DNA of 64,000 nucleotides from Medicago truncatula (GCF_003473485.1 NC_053042.1:5107501-5171500); one strand, 5' to 3'. Shown: positions 22,970-34,616, counted from the stretch's first letter. Program-made: numbers and translations. The notes: a model not told the origin generated them from the sequence alone.

Positions 22970-23291
22970 GATTTTGTGAAGTGCTTATGCAGGGCGCATA
23001 AGGAAATGACTTATGCATAATAACTTTTTCCCTTCTTGTGATGGTTTAATATTGGCGGCAGTGCAGTGGTGGTCTTTTTCCAACAAGATTTTGTATGATT
23101 TAATCATTTTGTCAATCTCGGTGTCTTCATGTTTTTGTTGGTCATCACTTGAATTTGAAGAGAGTTTTGACTATCGCTTGATCATGATTTTTTAGGGTCT
23201 TCGATGAATTTCAAACTTACTCGACTACTAACTTCTTCAGTGGTGACCTGTATCTTGGCGGCTACTGCCTTCTCTTAACGAAAATAAGAGC
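22970..23291. other. Duplicated block S2, partner of S1
   Basis: This block parallels S1 downstream of the other pseudogene: 23,233-23,288 (ttcttcagtggtgacc, later ggcggctactgccttctctt) aligns with 21,001-21,055. The similarity stops near 23,291, where transposon-like sequence begins. The repeated order pseudogene-S1-pseudogene-S2 suggests duplication of a unit larger than the FKBP gene. Confidence 0.4.
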
Positions 23292-23442
23292 ATTGTTTGC
23301 ACAGTCAGCTGGTCCAGGGGGTTTTCCAAAACAAATTTTTTTTACAAGAACCAAATTCAATTTTTTTTTTTGCAGGGGGCAAAAGGTTTTGGAGAATTGT
23401 TGTTCCCACATGTGATAAGGCTGTGCCACACCAGTAAAATAC

Positions 23443-23860
23443 GATTTTACCCCCTCGGCAGTTAACTGCTGAGAAATTTGAAATCCGACTGCAGTTAACT
23501 GCCGAGGAAATGTTTCATCAGATGAAACAGCCACCTGCTCCCCCTACACACTATTTTCTTCATCAACTTCATTTTCCATCTCCATTCCAATCCAAAAATC
23601 CAATATTTTTTCCATCAATCCTTGATCCAAAATCATTCAAGCATCAAGCATAAGAGGTATCAACACACATTTGACGTAAAAAAACAGGTATTGTGCATTT
23701 TATTCGATTGATTTTTTTATTATTTTATGGGTATCTACGTGAGTTACGTAGAACCCTGTCATGGGAATAACTGCCGAGGAAAACTTCGGTCGTTTAGTGC
23801 CGAGGAAAACCTCGGTAGTTAGATACCGAGGAACTCTTGGTGAAAAATTTCACAACGAAA
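23443..23860. repeat. Inverted and repeated CCTCGGCAGTTAACTG / GCCGAGGAAAAC motifs
   Basis: CCTCGGCAGTTAACTG (23,453-23,468) and its perfect reverse complement CAGTTAACTGCCGAGG (23,492-23,507) form a 16-bp stem with a 23-nt loop. From about 23,770, ctgccgaggaaaac, gtgccgaggaaaac and taccgaggaact recur, with cctcggta near the middle one. They lie upstream of the transposase and could be transposase-binding or subterminal repeats; this is inference. Confidence 0.6.
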
Positions 23861-24006
23861 AAATGGCAGCTACTGCCAAATTTTCAAAAAAAAATTTCTT
23901 TTGTTTTTTTGTTTTTTTTGTTTTTTTTGTTTTAATTCATTATGGCATTGATGTTTATACATTACTTAGTTGTTAATTTATATTTATGTGTTGTTTAATT
24001 ATAGTA

Positions 24007-26956
24007 ATGGTAGAGAATGCGAAAGATGTCCCGGGAGAGACAAAATAAAATTTTGTCGAAAATTCCGGAGATGTCAAACCGCCTAATGTTGAAGCGAAAA
24101 CAAACATAGATGGAGCTTCCGTCCATGTTGAAGCTTCAAAGTATGTTGGCGGCTCCGGTGTACTCCCACTTCAACCCCACGAGGTCGACACGGCTAAGTT
24201 TTTTTCAGACGACGTTAAGTCGAAAAATAGAGATGAATTGCTTGAGTGGATGCGTCGACAAGCAAATAAGGCGGGATTTACAATTGTCACACAAAGATCA
24301 AGCTTGATCAATCCAATGTTCCGGCTAGTGTGTGAAAGGAGTGGAACTCACATAGTTCCGAAAAAAAAACCGAAGCATGCGAGAACGGGCTCAAGAAAAT
24401 GCGGTTGTTTATTCATGATTAGTGGATATCAAAGTAAGCAAACAAAGGAATGAGGATTGAACATTCTTAATGGAGTTCACAACCATCCCATGGAGCCGGC
24501 TTTAGAAGGACACATTCTTGCCGGTAGATTAAAGGAGGACGGCAAGAAGATTGTACGTGACTTGACCAAGAGCAAGATGCTTCCAAGAAATATTTTAATA
24601 CATTTGAAGAACCAAAGACCACATTGCATGACAAATGTGAAGCAAGTGTACAATGAACGTCAACAAATATGGAAGGCAGATAGGGGTGACAAGAAGCCGT
24701 TGCAATTTCTAATCTCGAAGTTGGAGGAGCACAACTATACTTATTACTCAAGAACACAACTTGAAAGTAATACTATTGAAGATATTTTTTGGGCTCATCC
24801 AACATCCATTAAGTTGTTTAACAATTTTCAAACGGTTTTGGTTACGGACTCCACGTACAAAACCAACATGTATAGGATGCCAATGTTTGAGGTAGTTGGG
24901 GTGACTTCAACCGATTTGACATATTCGGTTGGGTTTGGATTTATGACACATGAGAAAGAAGAAAACTTTGTTTGGGTTTTAAAAATGTTGCGTAAACTTC
25001 TTTCGTCAAAGATGAATATGCCTAAGGTGATTGTTACCGATAGGGATATGTCTTTGATGAAAGCGGTTGCACATGTTTTTCCGGAAAGTTATGCAATGAA
25101 TTGTTACTTTCATGTGCAAGCTAATGTTAAACAAAGGTGTGTCTTAGATTGTAAATATCCTTTGGGCTTTAAAAAGGATGGGAAAGAGGTGAGCAATCGC
25201 GATGTGGTGAAGAAGATAATGAAGGCATGGAAAGCTATGGTTGAATCGCCCACTCAACAGTTATATGCAAATGCATTAGTGGAGTTCAAAGATTCATGTA
25301 GTGATTTCCCAATTTTTGTAGATTATGCCATGACCACCTTGAATGAAGTGAAGGACAAAATTGTGAAGGCATGGACAGACCATGTGTTGCATCTAGGTTG
25401 CAGGACCACAAACAAGGTCGAATCGGCTCATGCTTTGTTGAAGAAATAATTGGACAATAGTGTGGGTGATTTGGGTACTTGTTGGGAGAAAATACATGAC
25501 ATGTTGTTGCTTCAGTTCACTGCTATACAAACATCCTTTGGTCACCGTGTTTGCGTGTTGGAACATAGATTCAAAGATGTCACTTTGTACTCGGGGTTAG
25601 GTGGTCATGTGTCTAGATATGCTTTGGACAACATTGCTTTGAAAGAGACACGTTGTAGGGAAACATTGTGCATGGACAATGACATTTGTGGTTGTGTTCA
25701 AAGGACATCTTACGGCCTACCATGTGCATGCGAAATTGTTACTAAGCTCCTTCAAGAGAAGCCAATTTTATTGGATGAGATATACCACCATTGGCTAAGG
25801 TTATCTATGGGCGAAGAAAGTAACAAAGTTGCTTTTTGTGTCGAGGTTGAGTTGAAGGCTATTGTAGAACGTCTAAAGAAACTCCCTTTCCAAATGAAGC
25901 TTGAGGTCAAAGAGGGTTTGCGGCAGTTGGCATTTCCTGAAACCACCTTGATGTCTCCACCACCACGAAAAGTACCAACCAAGGGAGCAAAGAAAAAAGT
26001 CGACATTGCAAGGTCTAAAGGAAAAATTACATCGACTAGTCGGATCCATTCTTCTTGGGAGGTTGTTGATTCCCAAAATCCGAATAGCCAATCGTCACCA
26101 TCACCAACAACATCATCGTATAAAAGGTGCTCGTCTTCGTAAAACATCACTTTCCCCACTTCCACCACCTACTCGGTATCCAAAGCCTAAGGCTATCCCG
26201 GTTATGCGTCCTATTGATTATATGCCACGCTTCATGCTTCCATTTATTGAAAAAGTGGTGGATGTTATCGGCGATGGATATTGCGGATTCCGGGCTATAG
26301 TCGAGTTCATGGACTTGACCGAAAAAAATCATCTCATGATCCGTACACATCTTATTCAAGAGTTGATAGATCATAGAGATGATTATGTTGAAGTATTTGC
26401 GGGTGAGGATCGTTATAACTACATTTTAAACGGATTACATCCTCCCGCAAATACAAAAACTTGTGCACATCTTGTTGATAAGTGGTTGACTTTTCCGGAC
26501 ATGGGACACATTGTTGCTAATTATTACAAAATGTGTGTGGTGGTGTTGACAAATCTTGAAGTTGGAAAGTCGGAATCGTTTTTCCCACTAAGAGGGCTAC
26601 CACCGCCGGGTAATCAAAAAACTCCCATCTTGTGCCTTGGGGTAATTCCAAATCATTTTGTGCTTATTTCCTTGAAGAATGGTTGTCCATTACCTCCATC
26701 ATCTACGGAGTGGCACAATCACAAGAAAGAAGATGCGGTGACTTGGGAAGATGAGTATTTGGATCAACATGAGTTGTTCCGAAAGCTCATGGCTATTGAA
26801 AGTGGAAACAAACCGTCCAAACCACAAAAGGAGTCAAACAAAGTGGCGCCTATTTTGTTGGACACTCCCGAAAAACCAAAGCAACAATCTGAAGTTATTG
26901 CGGAAGATGAGGAAGATTCTATGTCACTTGATCTTCTCCAATCACTTGGTCTTTAA
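24007..26956 (+). pseudogene. FAR1/MULE transposase fused to an OTU-like protease domain, broken
   Basis: One ancestral reading frame runs from the ATG at 24,007. In order it shows: a FAR1-like zinc-binding N-terminus (KSKNRDELLEWMRRQANKAG, then CGCLF and HNHP); the MULE DDE transposase core with its first Asp in VTDSTYKTN and the second in VIVTDRDMSL, and the CYFHVQANV motif; and a SWIM-type zinc finger ending in YGLPCACEI. An OTU-like cysteine protease domain follows, with VVDVIGDGYCGFRA (Asp and catalytic Cys) and IPNHFVLISL carrying the His. Disablements: TAA at 24,046-24,048, TGA at 24,451-24,453, TAA at 25,447-25,449, and a one-base shift near 26,115 that separates the OTU part from the transposase part. 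The domain order fits a single fused protein; fusion to OTU is unlike a minimal MULE transposase. Confidence 0.85.
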
Positions 26957-27248
26957 TGAGTGATTTTTTTGTCGGTGTTAGTTTTTTTTTTTGGTAGAAA
27001 TTACACCGACGTATTTTTTGGGGTCGAAATTGTAACGCCAATTTTTTGTGGCCAATATATAAGTAACATTATGTAATTTATATTGATCTATATATATCAT
27101 AATATGACTTTTATGTGGTAAAACTAGTGCAATACTTATTTATAGCTTATTAATGTTTACGCATTTGATTTATTCGTTATTACATTACATTCCATTTAAT
27201 TTTGTTCTAATCTATGATTCTTTTCTTAAAGCTTTTTTCAAGTGAGAC

Positions 27249-27653
27249 ATGTCTGAGGTTGCACAAATTGAAGGGCGTGTTAGGTACTCCGCGTTTAAAA
27301 AGATGGTTAAGGTTATGATAACGCTGACGGACTCTCTTGACAATTTGAAGGCACAACTTAACACTTATTTTGAGCATCTTGGTGAAAATCAATATACACG
27401 TCACTTGTTTGGTCAAATGCCATGCATAGACCTAGGAGAAGATAGAGATGAATACGCATGGAAAACGACAAGGTATATGCCTTTGCTTATTCGCGACGAC
27501 GGCGACGTCGGATTTATGTTTCGGAATATGGTGGAAGATAATATATTATATATGTATGTTCGTTCCATATGCAATTGCGTTGAATGTAAATATGGATTTA
27601 ATTTAATGATGTGTAAGGAGTACTTTAATTATGGACACTTTGTAATGTTTTGA
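27249..27653 (+). CDS. Companion ORF of the MULE, 134 aa, unknown function
   Basis: Intact frame from an ATG at 27,249, about 290 bp after the end of the OTU frame and on the same strand. The protein starts MSEVAQIEGRVRYSAFKKMV, is mildly acidic overall and carries Cys pairs near the C-terminus (SICNCVECKYGF, then MCKEYF) that could bind metal; no known domain is recognised. Its position suggests a second gene of the element, as MULEs of other lineages can carry accessory ORFs, but no intact partner transposase remains here. It may also be the start of a longer decayed gene. The preserved frame beside a broken transposase is notable. Confidence 0.5.
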   Translation: MSEVAQIEGRVRYSAFKKMVKVMITLTDSLDNLKAQLNTYFEHLGENQYTRHLFGQMPCIDLGEDRDEYAWKTTRYMPLLIRDDGDVGFMFRNMVEDNILYMYVRSICNCVECKYGFNLMMCKEYFNYGHFVMF

Positions 27654-27858
27654 TGAATTTCAAACGTTTGTTTAATTTTAACCAAATGTCGGTTTAATTT
27701 AATTATGAACAATTGTAAAAGATATTGTACTTATCTTTATTATGTCTGAGAGTTTCAATCTTGTATGAATTATTTTGCCTTTGAAAATGCTCTGGTTTAA
27801 AGTCCTATTAACCCTGTTTGTTGAATTCATTTCATTTCCATTACCATCATACTCCAAG

Positions 27859-30800
27859 ATGGCAGTGTTATCAGAGATAGAAGAAGATGAACTCGATGAA
27901 GAACCAGGCGAAGTCATCGAATCAGCACCGCCTCAAAAGCTCGGCGAAGAGAGGCAACTCACTTCCAACTCGCCGATCAAGAAGAAGCTTCTCAAAATTG
28001 GACACGGTTGGGAAACTCCCAACTTCAGCGATCATGTTACTCGTTAGTTCTTAATCATCTTCATCTTTATGCTATAATCTTGTATTTACAAATTAAAATT
28101 AGCACCCTTTAATATATTCTTTGTTGAAATGCATGCAGTTCATTATGTTGGAACTTTGCTTGATGGAACCAAATTGGGTTCTACTAGGGATTCTGATTCT
28201 CCCGTCACATTTACACTTGGTCAAGGTAAATTAAAACAAGATTATGATTTTTTTTTATTTTTAAAAAGAACTTAATTAAGCACTCATCATATAAGTGCAT
28301 GTATAAGTAATTTCTGTAACAAAAGATTAAATCAAGTTAAACTATTTTTATATAAGCCTCTTTTGTAAGCTATCTTGAAGATTTTCGAAAATAAGCTGAA
28401 AATAACTTATGGATATGTCATAAGATCTCCCAACCCAAACAGCTTCACAAGTGCTTATAAAAGTAGATAAGTTCAAATAAGCCAATCCAAATAGGCGATA
28501 TAAATCACGAGTTGATGTTAAGAGCTTACAGCTTAAGTGCTTGTCATATATTGCTTGTGTACTAGTAATTTCTGTAACAAAAGATAAAATAAAGTCAAAC
28601 TATCAAAAAGTTATAAGCTGCTTTAATAAGCTTTCGGAAAGAGCTTAAGGGAATAAGTTGAAAAACTATTTATAGGCATTCATAATTAGTTTCCATAAGA
28701 CTCCCAAACAGTTTCGTCAGTTCTTATACTAGTAGATAAGTTCAAGTCAATTAAACATATCATAAATCAATAGTTGATGTTAAGTGTGCAAGCATGGAAA
28801 ATCATAAATAAGTTGGAACTTCAACCATGATTTATTCATCATCGGTTGAGATTACTTTACTTTACTCTCCAAGGTGAATTGCTTGTTTTTGAGGAGCTAA
28901 ATTTGTAATGTTGACTTGGGTGTGATTTATATTTGTTTATTTGCTTTCTTCAATTTTTTTTTTTTGTTTATTTGCTAATTGGGATGATAGGTGAATTGTA
29001 TGCTGGATTGGATGATGGAATCGTCACCATGAAGAAAGGAGAGGTGGCATTGTTCACATTACCTGCTGTTGAGTCTGGAAGCATTCCACAAGACTCCAAC
29101 TCGGTTGTGCAATTTGAGGTGGAACTCGTTTCTTGGATCACGGTGGTGGATGTTTGCAAAGATGGTAGAATTATCAAGAAAATTATGGAGAAGGGGAAAG
29201 GGAATGATCGACCCGGTGATCTTGATGAAGTCCTTGGTAGTCTATCAGCTGCTTATACATAATTCTTTTGCTTCCCACATGGCAACAAGTTGAGATTTAT
29301 TATGTTATTATCCATTTTAACGATGTTTTCTGTTGCTGTATCTCTCTTTTTCCGGCTTGTGTTTTAAAATTGAAAATTATGTCAGCTTATTAGTCTTTTT
29401 TTGCAACTATAGTGAAGTATCAGGTGGCACTTGAAGCTGGCACTGTTGTTGCAGAAACTCCGGAAGGAGGAGTTGAATTCTATGTGAATGATGGTAATAC
29501 TGATTATACTGTTAAGTTGCACTCCTATTTTATTTCACTGAATGGGGAATATAATTTCATTTTTCTTCCCAGTCTCTGTGACCAATTATTTTACTCGTTG
29601 AAGGTCATCTTCTTCCTAGATTGCCAAAAGTGATCATGACTATGACAAGGGGCGAGAAAGCTGAATTAATTGTTCAACCTCAGTGTACGCCTCTTGTACT
29701 TCTACTTAACCTAGTATCATATCTTTATTTTATGTTTCTGGTAACCAAATAAAAGACTTCATGAATCCTACGGTCCAATATCTCAAATAATTAGTCTTGA
29801 ATTGTTTTCATATGATGAATGTAGATGCCTTTGGGGAGAAGGGGAGAGAAGCTGGCAGCGGGTTCCGTTCAATTCCACCAGACTCAATGCTCTATATTAA
29901 TATTGAATTGGTGTCCTTCAAGCCTGTCATAAATGTTACTGGTGACTTCACGGTGATTAAGAAGATTTTTAAAGAAGGGGAGGGTGCTTTCACAGCCAAT
30001 GAGGGTGCAAATGTTACTGGTAAGATAATGACTCACATTTCATTATTGGTTCAGTTGATTTAAATCAGAATGGATTCAGAACTATAAGGATTGTAGATTT
30101 GTAGTCACACAACTTGATAAGAAATTTCTGATATATTTTGTGACTAAAGGATTATTGGATGTTTTCAAACCCTTGATAATGTGACGGTAATTTTTCAAAT
30201 TCAGACTTATTGCGTCTCCCTTATTGTTCATTTTAGCATACCTGGTGGGAAAAGACTTTTGTTGTTGTTGCTTTTGTCAAAAAGGCTGTTAAAACATTAC
30301 TATGCACACATAAGAAAGACAATGCAATAGTTATTATAGAAGTCAACGGACAATAAAAGCTACACAATTCACTTGCATGTAGCATTTTTTCTTGAATGAT
30401 TTTCTAGGAAAAAGTCCTATTGTAGGTGCATAAACTTAGTTGTTATTTTCAAACTAAGAAAGTACTCCCTCCGTCCCTATATCTAAGCACCCATTTGATT
30501 TTATTTTTGTCCCTAAATGTAAACCCCTTTTCAAATTACTAGATGCATTTATTATTTTTTTCCTAAACATACCCCTAATTAATACTACTATCTTCTCTTG
30601 AAATATGAAAAGTCAAATTTAATACACATACAAACAAAAGACAATTTCGTAATATTAACACACAAAACAGACACATTAATTACACTGACAACTTTTCTTA
30701 AAAAATGTGAAAAAGGCAATGGGTGCCTACATTAAGGGACGGAGGGAGTACTACAAGTATGGTGTTATTTATTGCACAAAGAAAGTAAAAGAGGGAAAGG

Positions 30801-33711
30801 AAGAAGAAGCCCCAGTTTACTGATTGGTTTTGTTAAAATTGCCATGCCAGTCAGATACACAGCTATGCTAGAAGATGGCACTGTATTCGAGAAAAGAGGA
30901 ATTGATGAAACACAACCCTTGAAATTTGTAACTGATGAGGGTGAGTTTATTCTTATCATTTCCCAACCACTATCCTTTGCATGCTTTTTTACCCCTTATA
31001 ATCAACTGTTTATGACTTCTAGGAAGTTATGATGCTAGTATTTTTATTTTGCTATCTGTAGAACAAGTGATTACTGGTTTAGACCGAGCAGTGGCAACAA
31101 TGAAGAAGGGTGAAAGGGCCATAATCAGTATACATCCTGATTATGCTTTTGGAAATGTTGAAGTGAAACAAGATCTTGCTATTGTGCCACCAGGCTCAAA
31201 AGTAGTGTATGACATTGAAATGGTGGATTTTATTAAGGTAAAAGGAAAGAAATCCTCTTCCTTGGTGCTTTGAGGAATTGGAGATCTAGTTTTTTTTTTA
31301 TATAGACTATGATGGAAACTTATCCGAGCATTTTCCTCATTGAAATTGTACGGTTGGGTCAATCCAGTCCCTCGAATTTATGAAATATCAATTTAGTCCC
31401 TTAAATTGAACGTTAGTGAATTTAGTATCTTTGTTTTCTAAATTTAACACAATTATAAATTTTTTAAGTTTACCTTAATGCAACAAGAGACTATTCAAGT
31501 CAATATGCAGGTCTTTCATTAATTTTCATGGATGCTAGCTAAAGAGATATTTTGATTGAATAACTAAATTGATTGATATTCTTTAATTTAAAGGACTAAT
31601 TTGCTATTTTGTAAATTTGAGGGACTAAATTTCTTGACAATTACAATTTCGAGGATTGAATTTACTAGCATGGAGAAAACAAATTAACTTGCAGTATGCT
31701 TATTGTTTGTCATTTATGTACATACATGTGTCTGTCTGCTTCAGCGGTTTCAATAATACTAACTTTTATTTGATTCAAATTCATAGGAGAAAGCACCATG
31801 GGAGTTGAATAGTAATGAAAAAATTAAGGTGGCTGAGAGGAAGAAAGAAGAAGGAAATTTATTATTTAAAAGTGGCAAATATCAGCGAGCAGCGAAGAAG
31901 TATGATAAGGTGGACCCTTTATTCGCAACGACTTTGACTTTTCAAGCTCCATTAATATTTTTTTAATTCACGACTTTGGTCTAAATCCATGATACCTATT
32001 TCTCTCAGGCTGCTGATTTTGTTAGCAGAGATGGATCTTTAGGGGATGATGAGGAAAAGTTAGCTAAATCATTAAGAGTTTCATGCTGGTTGAATGGTGC
32101 AGCTTGTTGCCTTAAACTGAATGACTTTCCTGGAGCAATCAAACTATGTACTCAGGTAAACAGCCAATCGACTCATTTGGCAAAGTCGAGCACACAATCG
32201 TACTAGTTTACGACTCCAAGCATCAAAGTCGAGTTAATTCACATACAAAATTTGTTTTTGTGTAAACTCAAGTATATTCATATAGACTCGCAGAGAATCA
32301 CAAGCCTGAAGACAATTGTACGGGTTTATAACATAATGGTCATTTCCTCCAAACATGCTTGAAATAATAGTGGTTCGTTGTTTTTTAAAAAAACCTAAAT
32401 TTGAAAGCTTTAACCTCAGTTGTAGCACTTGACTCCACTGATGCATCTAAGATCCTAACATGAACCTGTCTGTAAAGGAGTTGAGTTTTGTTTCCATCTC
32501 AGAGTCCAGTATAAACGAATTCAGGGATAAAAGATAACCCTAAAAAAATCCATCATTTCAAGTTTGCATTGACCTACAAACCAAAGAGGTGATTGAACCA
32601 AACTCTTCTGGTCTGGTATGGTCTGTAGTATGCAAGCTTGTTGAATCTTCATAGACTCAACTAGTGATAGCAGTTGAGTAGTAAACTTTTTGTCCCGCAG
32701 TATTATAAGCATCTGGTGCAAAAGAGTAAATGGATAGATTGTTATTGCTTCATCATTCAGCTTTTAACATGGATGCCTGAGTTTTTTTTTTTTTTTTTTT
32801 TTAACAAACATGGATGCCTGAGTTATATCAGTGTAGCCAATCATATCACATTTATTATTATTTTAGGCTCGAGTGTAACTTCCATATTACACTTATTCTT
32901 TTGATCAGGTGCTTGATGTTGAGTTTCACAATGTGAAAGCTTTGTATAGACGAGCACAAGCATATATAGAGACAGAAGACTTTCTTTTAGCAGATGTAGA
33001 CATCAAGAAAGCTCTTGAGGTGGATCCACAAAACAGGTAATTAAAAATGGTTGAGTTGATTCTCCTGAGAAATTAATTGCTGGATTAAAAGCTTATCATT
33101 ATGAGAACATGGTTTTTCATTTTCCAGGGAGGTAAAGGTACTAAAGATGAAATTGAAGCAACTTCAAGCTGATAGTGACAAAAAAGATGCTAAACTGTAT
33201 GAAAGTATGTTTGCACCTAAAACAAAGGTAATTAGTGTTTAGACTTGATAACTCTTGTGTTTTTAAAACTTGTGTTACTCGTAGAATTTAGGTTGGGTCG
33301 AACAGGTGAGGATTGCTCAAGCTTTAGAAACACCACATGAGTCATATCATATCTCTAAGCAATGAGGGACTGAATCCACCCCTTAATATTCAGCACAATG
33401 AAGGTGTTGGAGGTTGCAATGAAGGAAACCCAAATACCACAATTAGACGGCTAGGGGTGGACCGCAATGAAGGCAGAATTGCCAACAGTTACCTTATGTC
33501 ACATGTTTTTTGTTGTTAATCGCTGTTGATTGTAAGTTTTCATTGGTTTTTCAATTCTGCATAAACTGTATTTCTAATTAAAACTTTAATTATTGTTCTC
33601 AAGCAGAGATTGAAGGTTGAGAAAGAAGAGGATGAGGTGGTGAAAATGGATATGGGCAATGTTGGTGACAGCGCAGCTCCTTCTGATGGTTTAATTTTTG
33701 ATTCCCGTTGA
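27859..33711 (+). CDS. Multi-domain FKBP-type peptidyl-prolyl isomerase with TPR (ROF/FKBP62-like)
   Basis: Thirteen exons, all with GT/AG introns: 27859-28042, 28139-28225, 28991-29236, 29413-29493, 29604-29684, 29825-30019, 30851-30940, 31062-31237, 31787-31909, 32009-32155, 32909-33036, 33128-33227, 33607-33711. Joined length is 1,743 nt, giving 580 aa, normal for plant FKBP62/65/73 co-chaperones. Order: acidic N-terminus with a KKKLLKIGHGWETP lead-in; FKBP domain 1 (about 45-145), domain 2 (160-265), domain 3 (280-380, with MKKGERAIISI and YAFGN); TPRs (about 390-510: EEGNLLFKSGKYQRA, then NVKALYRRAQAY and ALEVDPQNR) that in this family bind the HSP90 C-terminus; and a Lys-rich tail (VKVLKMKLKQLQ) at the usual calmodulin-binding place. 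Domain 1 lacks key active-site residues. ROF-type proteins act in heat-stress signalling; the role here is inferred from the family. Two upstream pseudogenes are its decayed duplicates. Confidence 0.88.
28266..28500. mobile_element. Dispersed MITE in FKBP intron 2 (copy 1)
   Basis: Carries the internal signature of a family seen several times here: cttaattaagcact, tttctgtaacaaaagat, aaaataagctgaaaataa, cataagatctcccaa and aagccaatccaaata. Related copies are at 28,519-28,760 and 36,263-36,535. Non-coding; the ends are worn. Confidence 0.5.
28519..28760. mobile_element. Dispersed MITE in FKBP intron 2 (copy 2)
   Basis: Shares tttctgtaacaaaagat, ataaaataaagtcaaacta, ataagttgaaaa, ccataagactcccaaacag and tagtagataagttcaa with copy 1, in the same orientation and directly behind it. 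Confidence 0.5.
30475..30748. mobile_element. Stowaway-like MITE in FKBP intron 6
   Basis: Ends ctccctccgtccct and agggacggagggag are exact reverse complements, flanked by TA (30,473-30,474 and 30,749-30,750). 274 bp, non-coding, wholly intronic and not touching splice sites. Confidence 0.85.
31350..31680. mobile_element. Probable worn MITE in FKBP intron 8
   Basis: The left part (ccagtccctcgaattta, aatttagtcccttaaattg) is matched in inverted sense by the right part (aatttaaaggactaattt, aaatttgagggactaaattt). The exact ends and target duplication are not resolved. Confidence 0.4.
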
Positions 33712-33976
33712 ACCTGTATACTTTAAATGCTTCTAACAAAAGGAATATATATACGATATGTAATAGCTGTTAGCTGCATAAATTTCGGATGAAAGTTTTA
33801 CATGGTCACACAACAAACATTTATTTATGGAAATATGACAAACTCCTAATCTTTGGACGAACAACATACACACTAAACTCATGTGCAAGTACTTTTGGCA
33901 AAAAAATTAATATGTGAGGAAGCTCAAGCTTGGCAAAAAAATCAGCAATATTGTTTTAAAAAAAGAGGACTGCTAT

Positions 33977-34616
33977 TTTAGTACGGAAACTTCCGGTGCG
34001 AATTTTGACGAAAGTGGAATACACGTGGCAAAGCTTAACTATTTCCCTCTCCCACGTGTAGTTACAGATTTTTATTAAAATAAATATTAAATAAAAATAC
34101 AACCCTTCATATAAAAACAAATAAAGACGTCATCTCTCAAGTTTGCTTCGTTTTATTCACCGGTGAATAAGAACTCAAGTAAACCATTGTCATCCTAACC
34201 ATTGTCATCCTAACTCCTATCATTTCCGTTAAACATTCAATCAACTTTTATTTTCATTTGTTAACATAGAAAACATTAACAGGAGGTATCTACTTAAAAA
34301 TCATTTGAGCAATGTAAGTGAGAATCTTGATGCCTAAATTGAATTCAGAATCTTGTTCCAAACAATAAGATACAACTTGCTCTTAATAGTTGATTCTCCA
34401 TATGGGTGATTGTAAAGGTCATAGAAGGGATTTTCTGCAAGCTGGGAATTACAGTGAACTCTGCTGGCCCGTCGTGAAAGTGACGCACACAAATACAGGT
34501 TAAAGAGTGTAGGCGGTGTGCGGTGTGTATATTTTCTGAACAAAGAGATTGCAGCGCGTGAAAACAGTAACAATTCATGCGTCCGTGAATATTCGTACCT
34601 AAACCTCCGTACTAAA
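33977..34616. mobile_element. TIR element downstream of the FKBP gene
   Basis: Begins tttagtacggaaact and ends cctccgtactaaa. Reverse-complementing the right end gives tttagtacggaggttt, followed by aggtacgaat against ggtgcgaat on the left. The size (640 bp) and the flanking tat on both sides hint at a PIF/Harbinger-type MITE; superfamily uncertain. The minus-strand ORFs at 34,334-34,578 are chance frames inside it. Confidence 0.5.

Larger units (their letters stand above)
23292..27780 (+). mobile_element. Degenerate Mutator-like element with transposase-OTU gene (borders approximate)
   Basis: This interval holds the broken FAR1/MULE transposase, its in-line OTU-like domain and a small companion ORF, preceded by a T-rich leader with unusual palindromes. 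The left limit is where block S2 homology stops; the right limit is set before the FKBP gene. I could not find matching terminal inverted repeats or a 9-bp target duplication, so it may be a non-TIR MULE, a truncated copy, or have decayed ends. Confidence 0.55.

Noticed and set aside
23292..27780. Terminal inverted repeats of the MULE
   Set aside because: I compared the sequence after block S2 with the sequence before the FKBP gene in inverted orientation and saw no convincing match, so no TIR is claimed.
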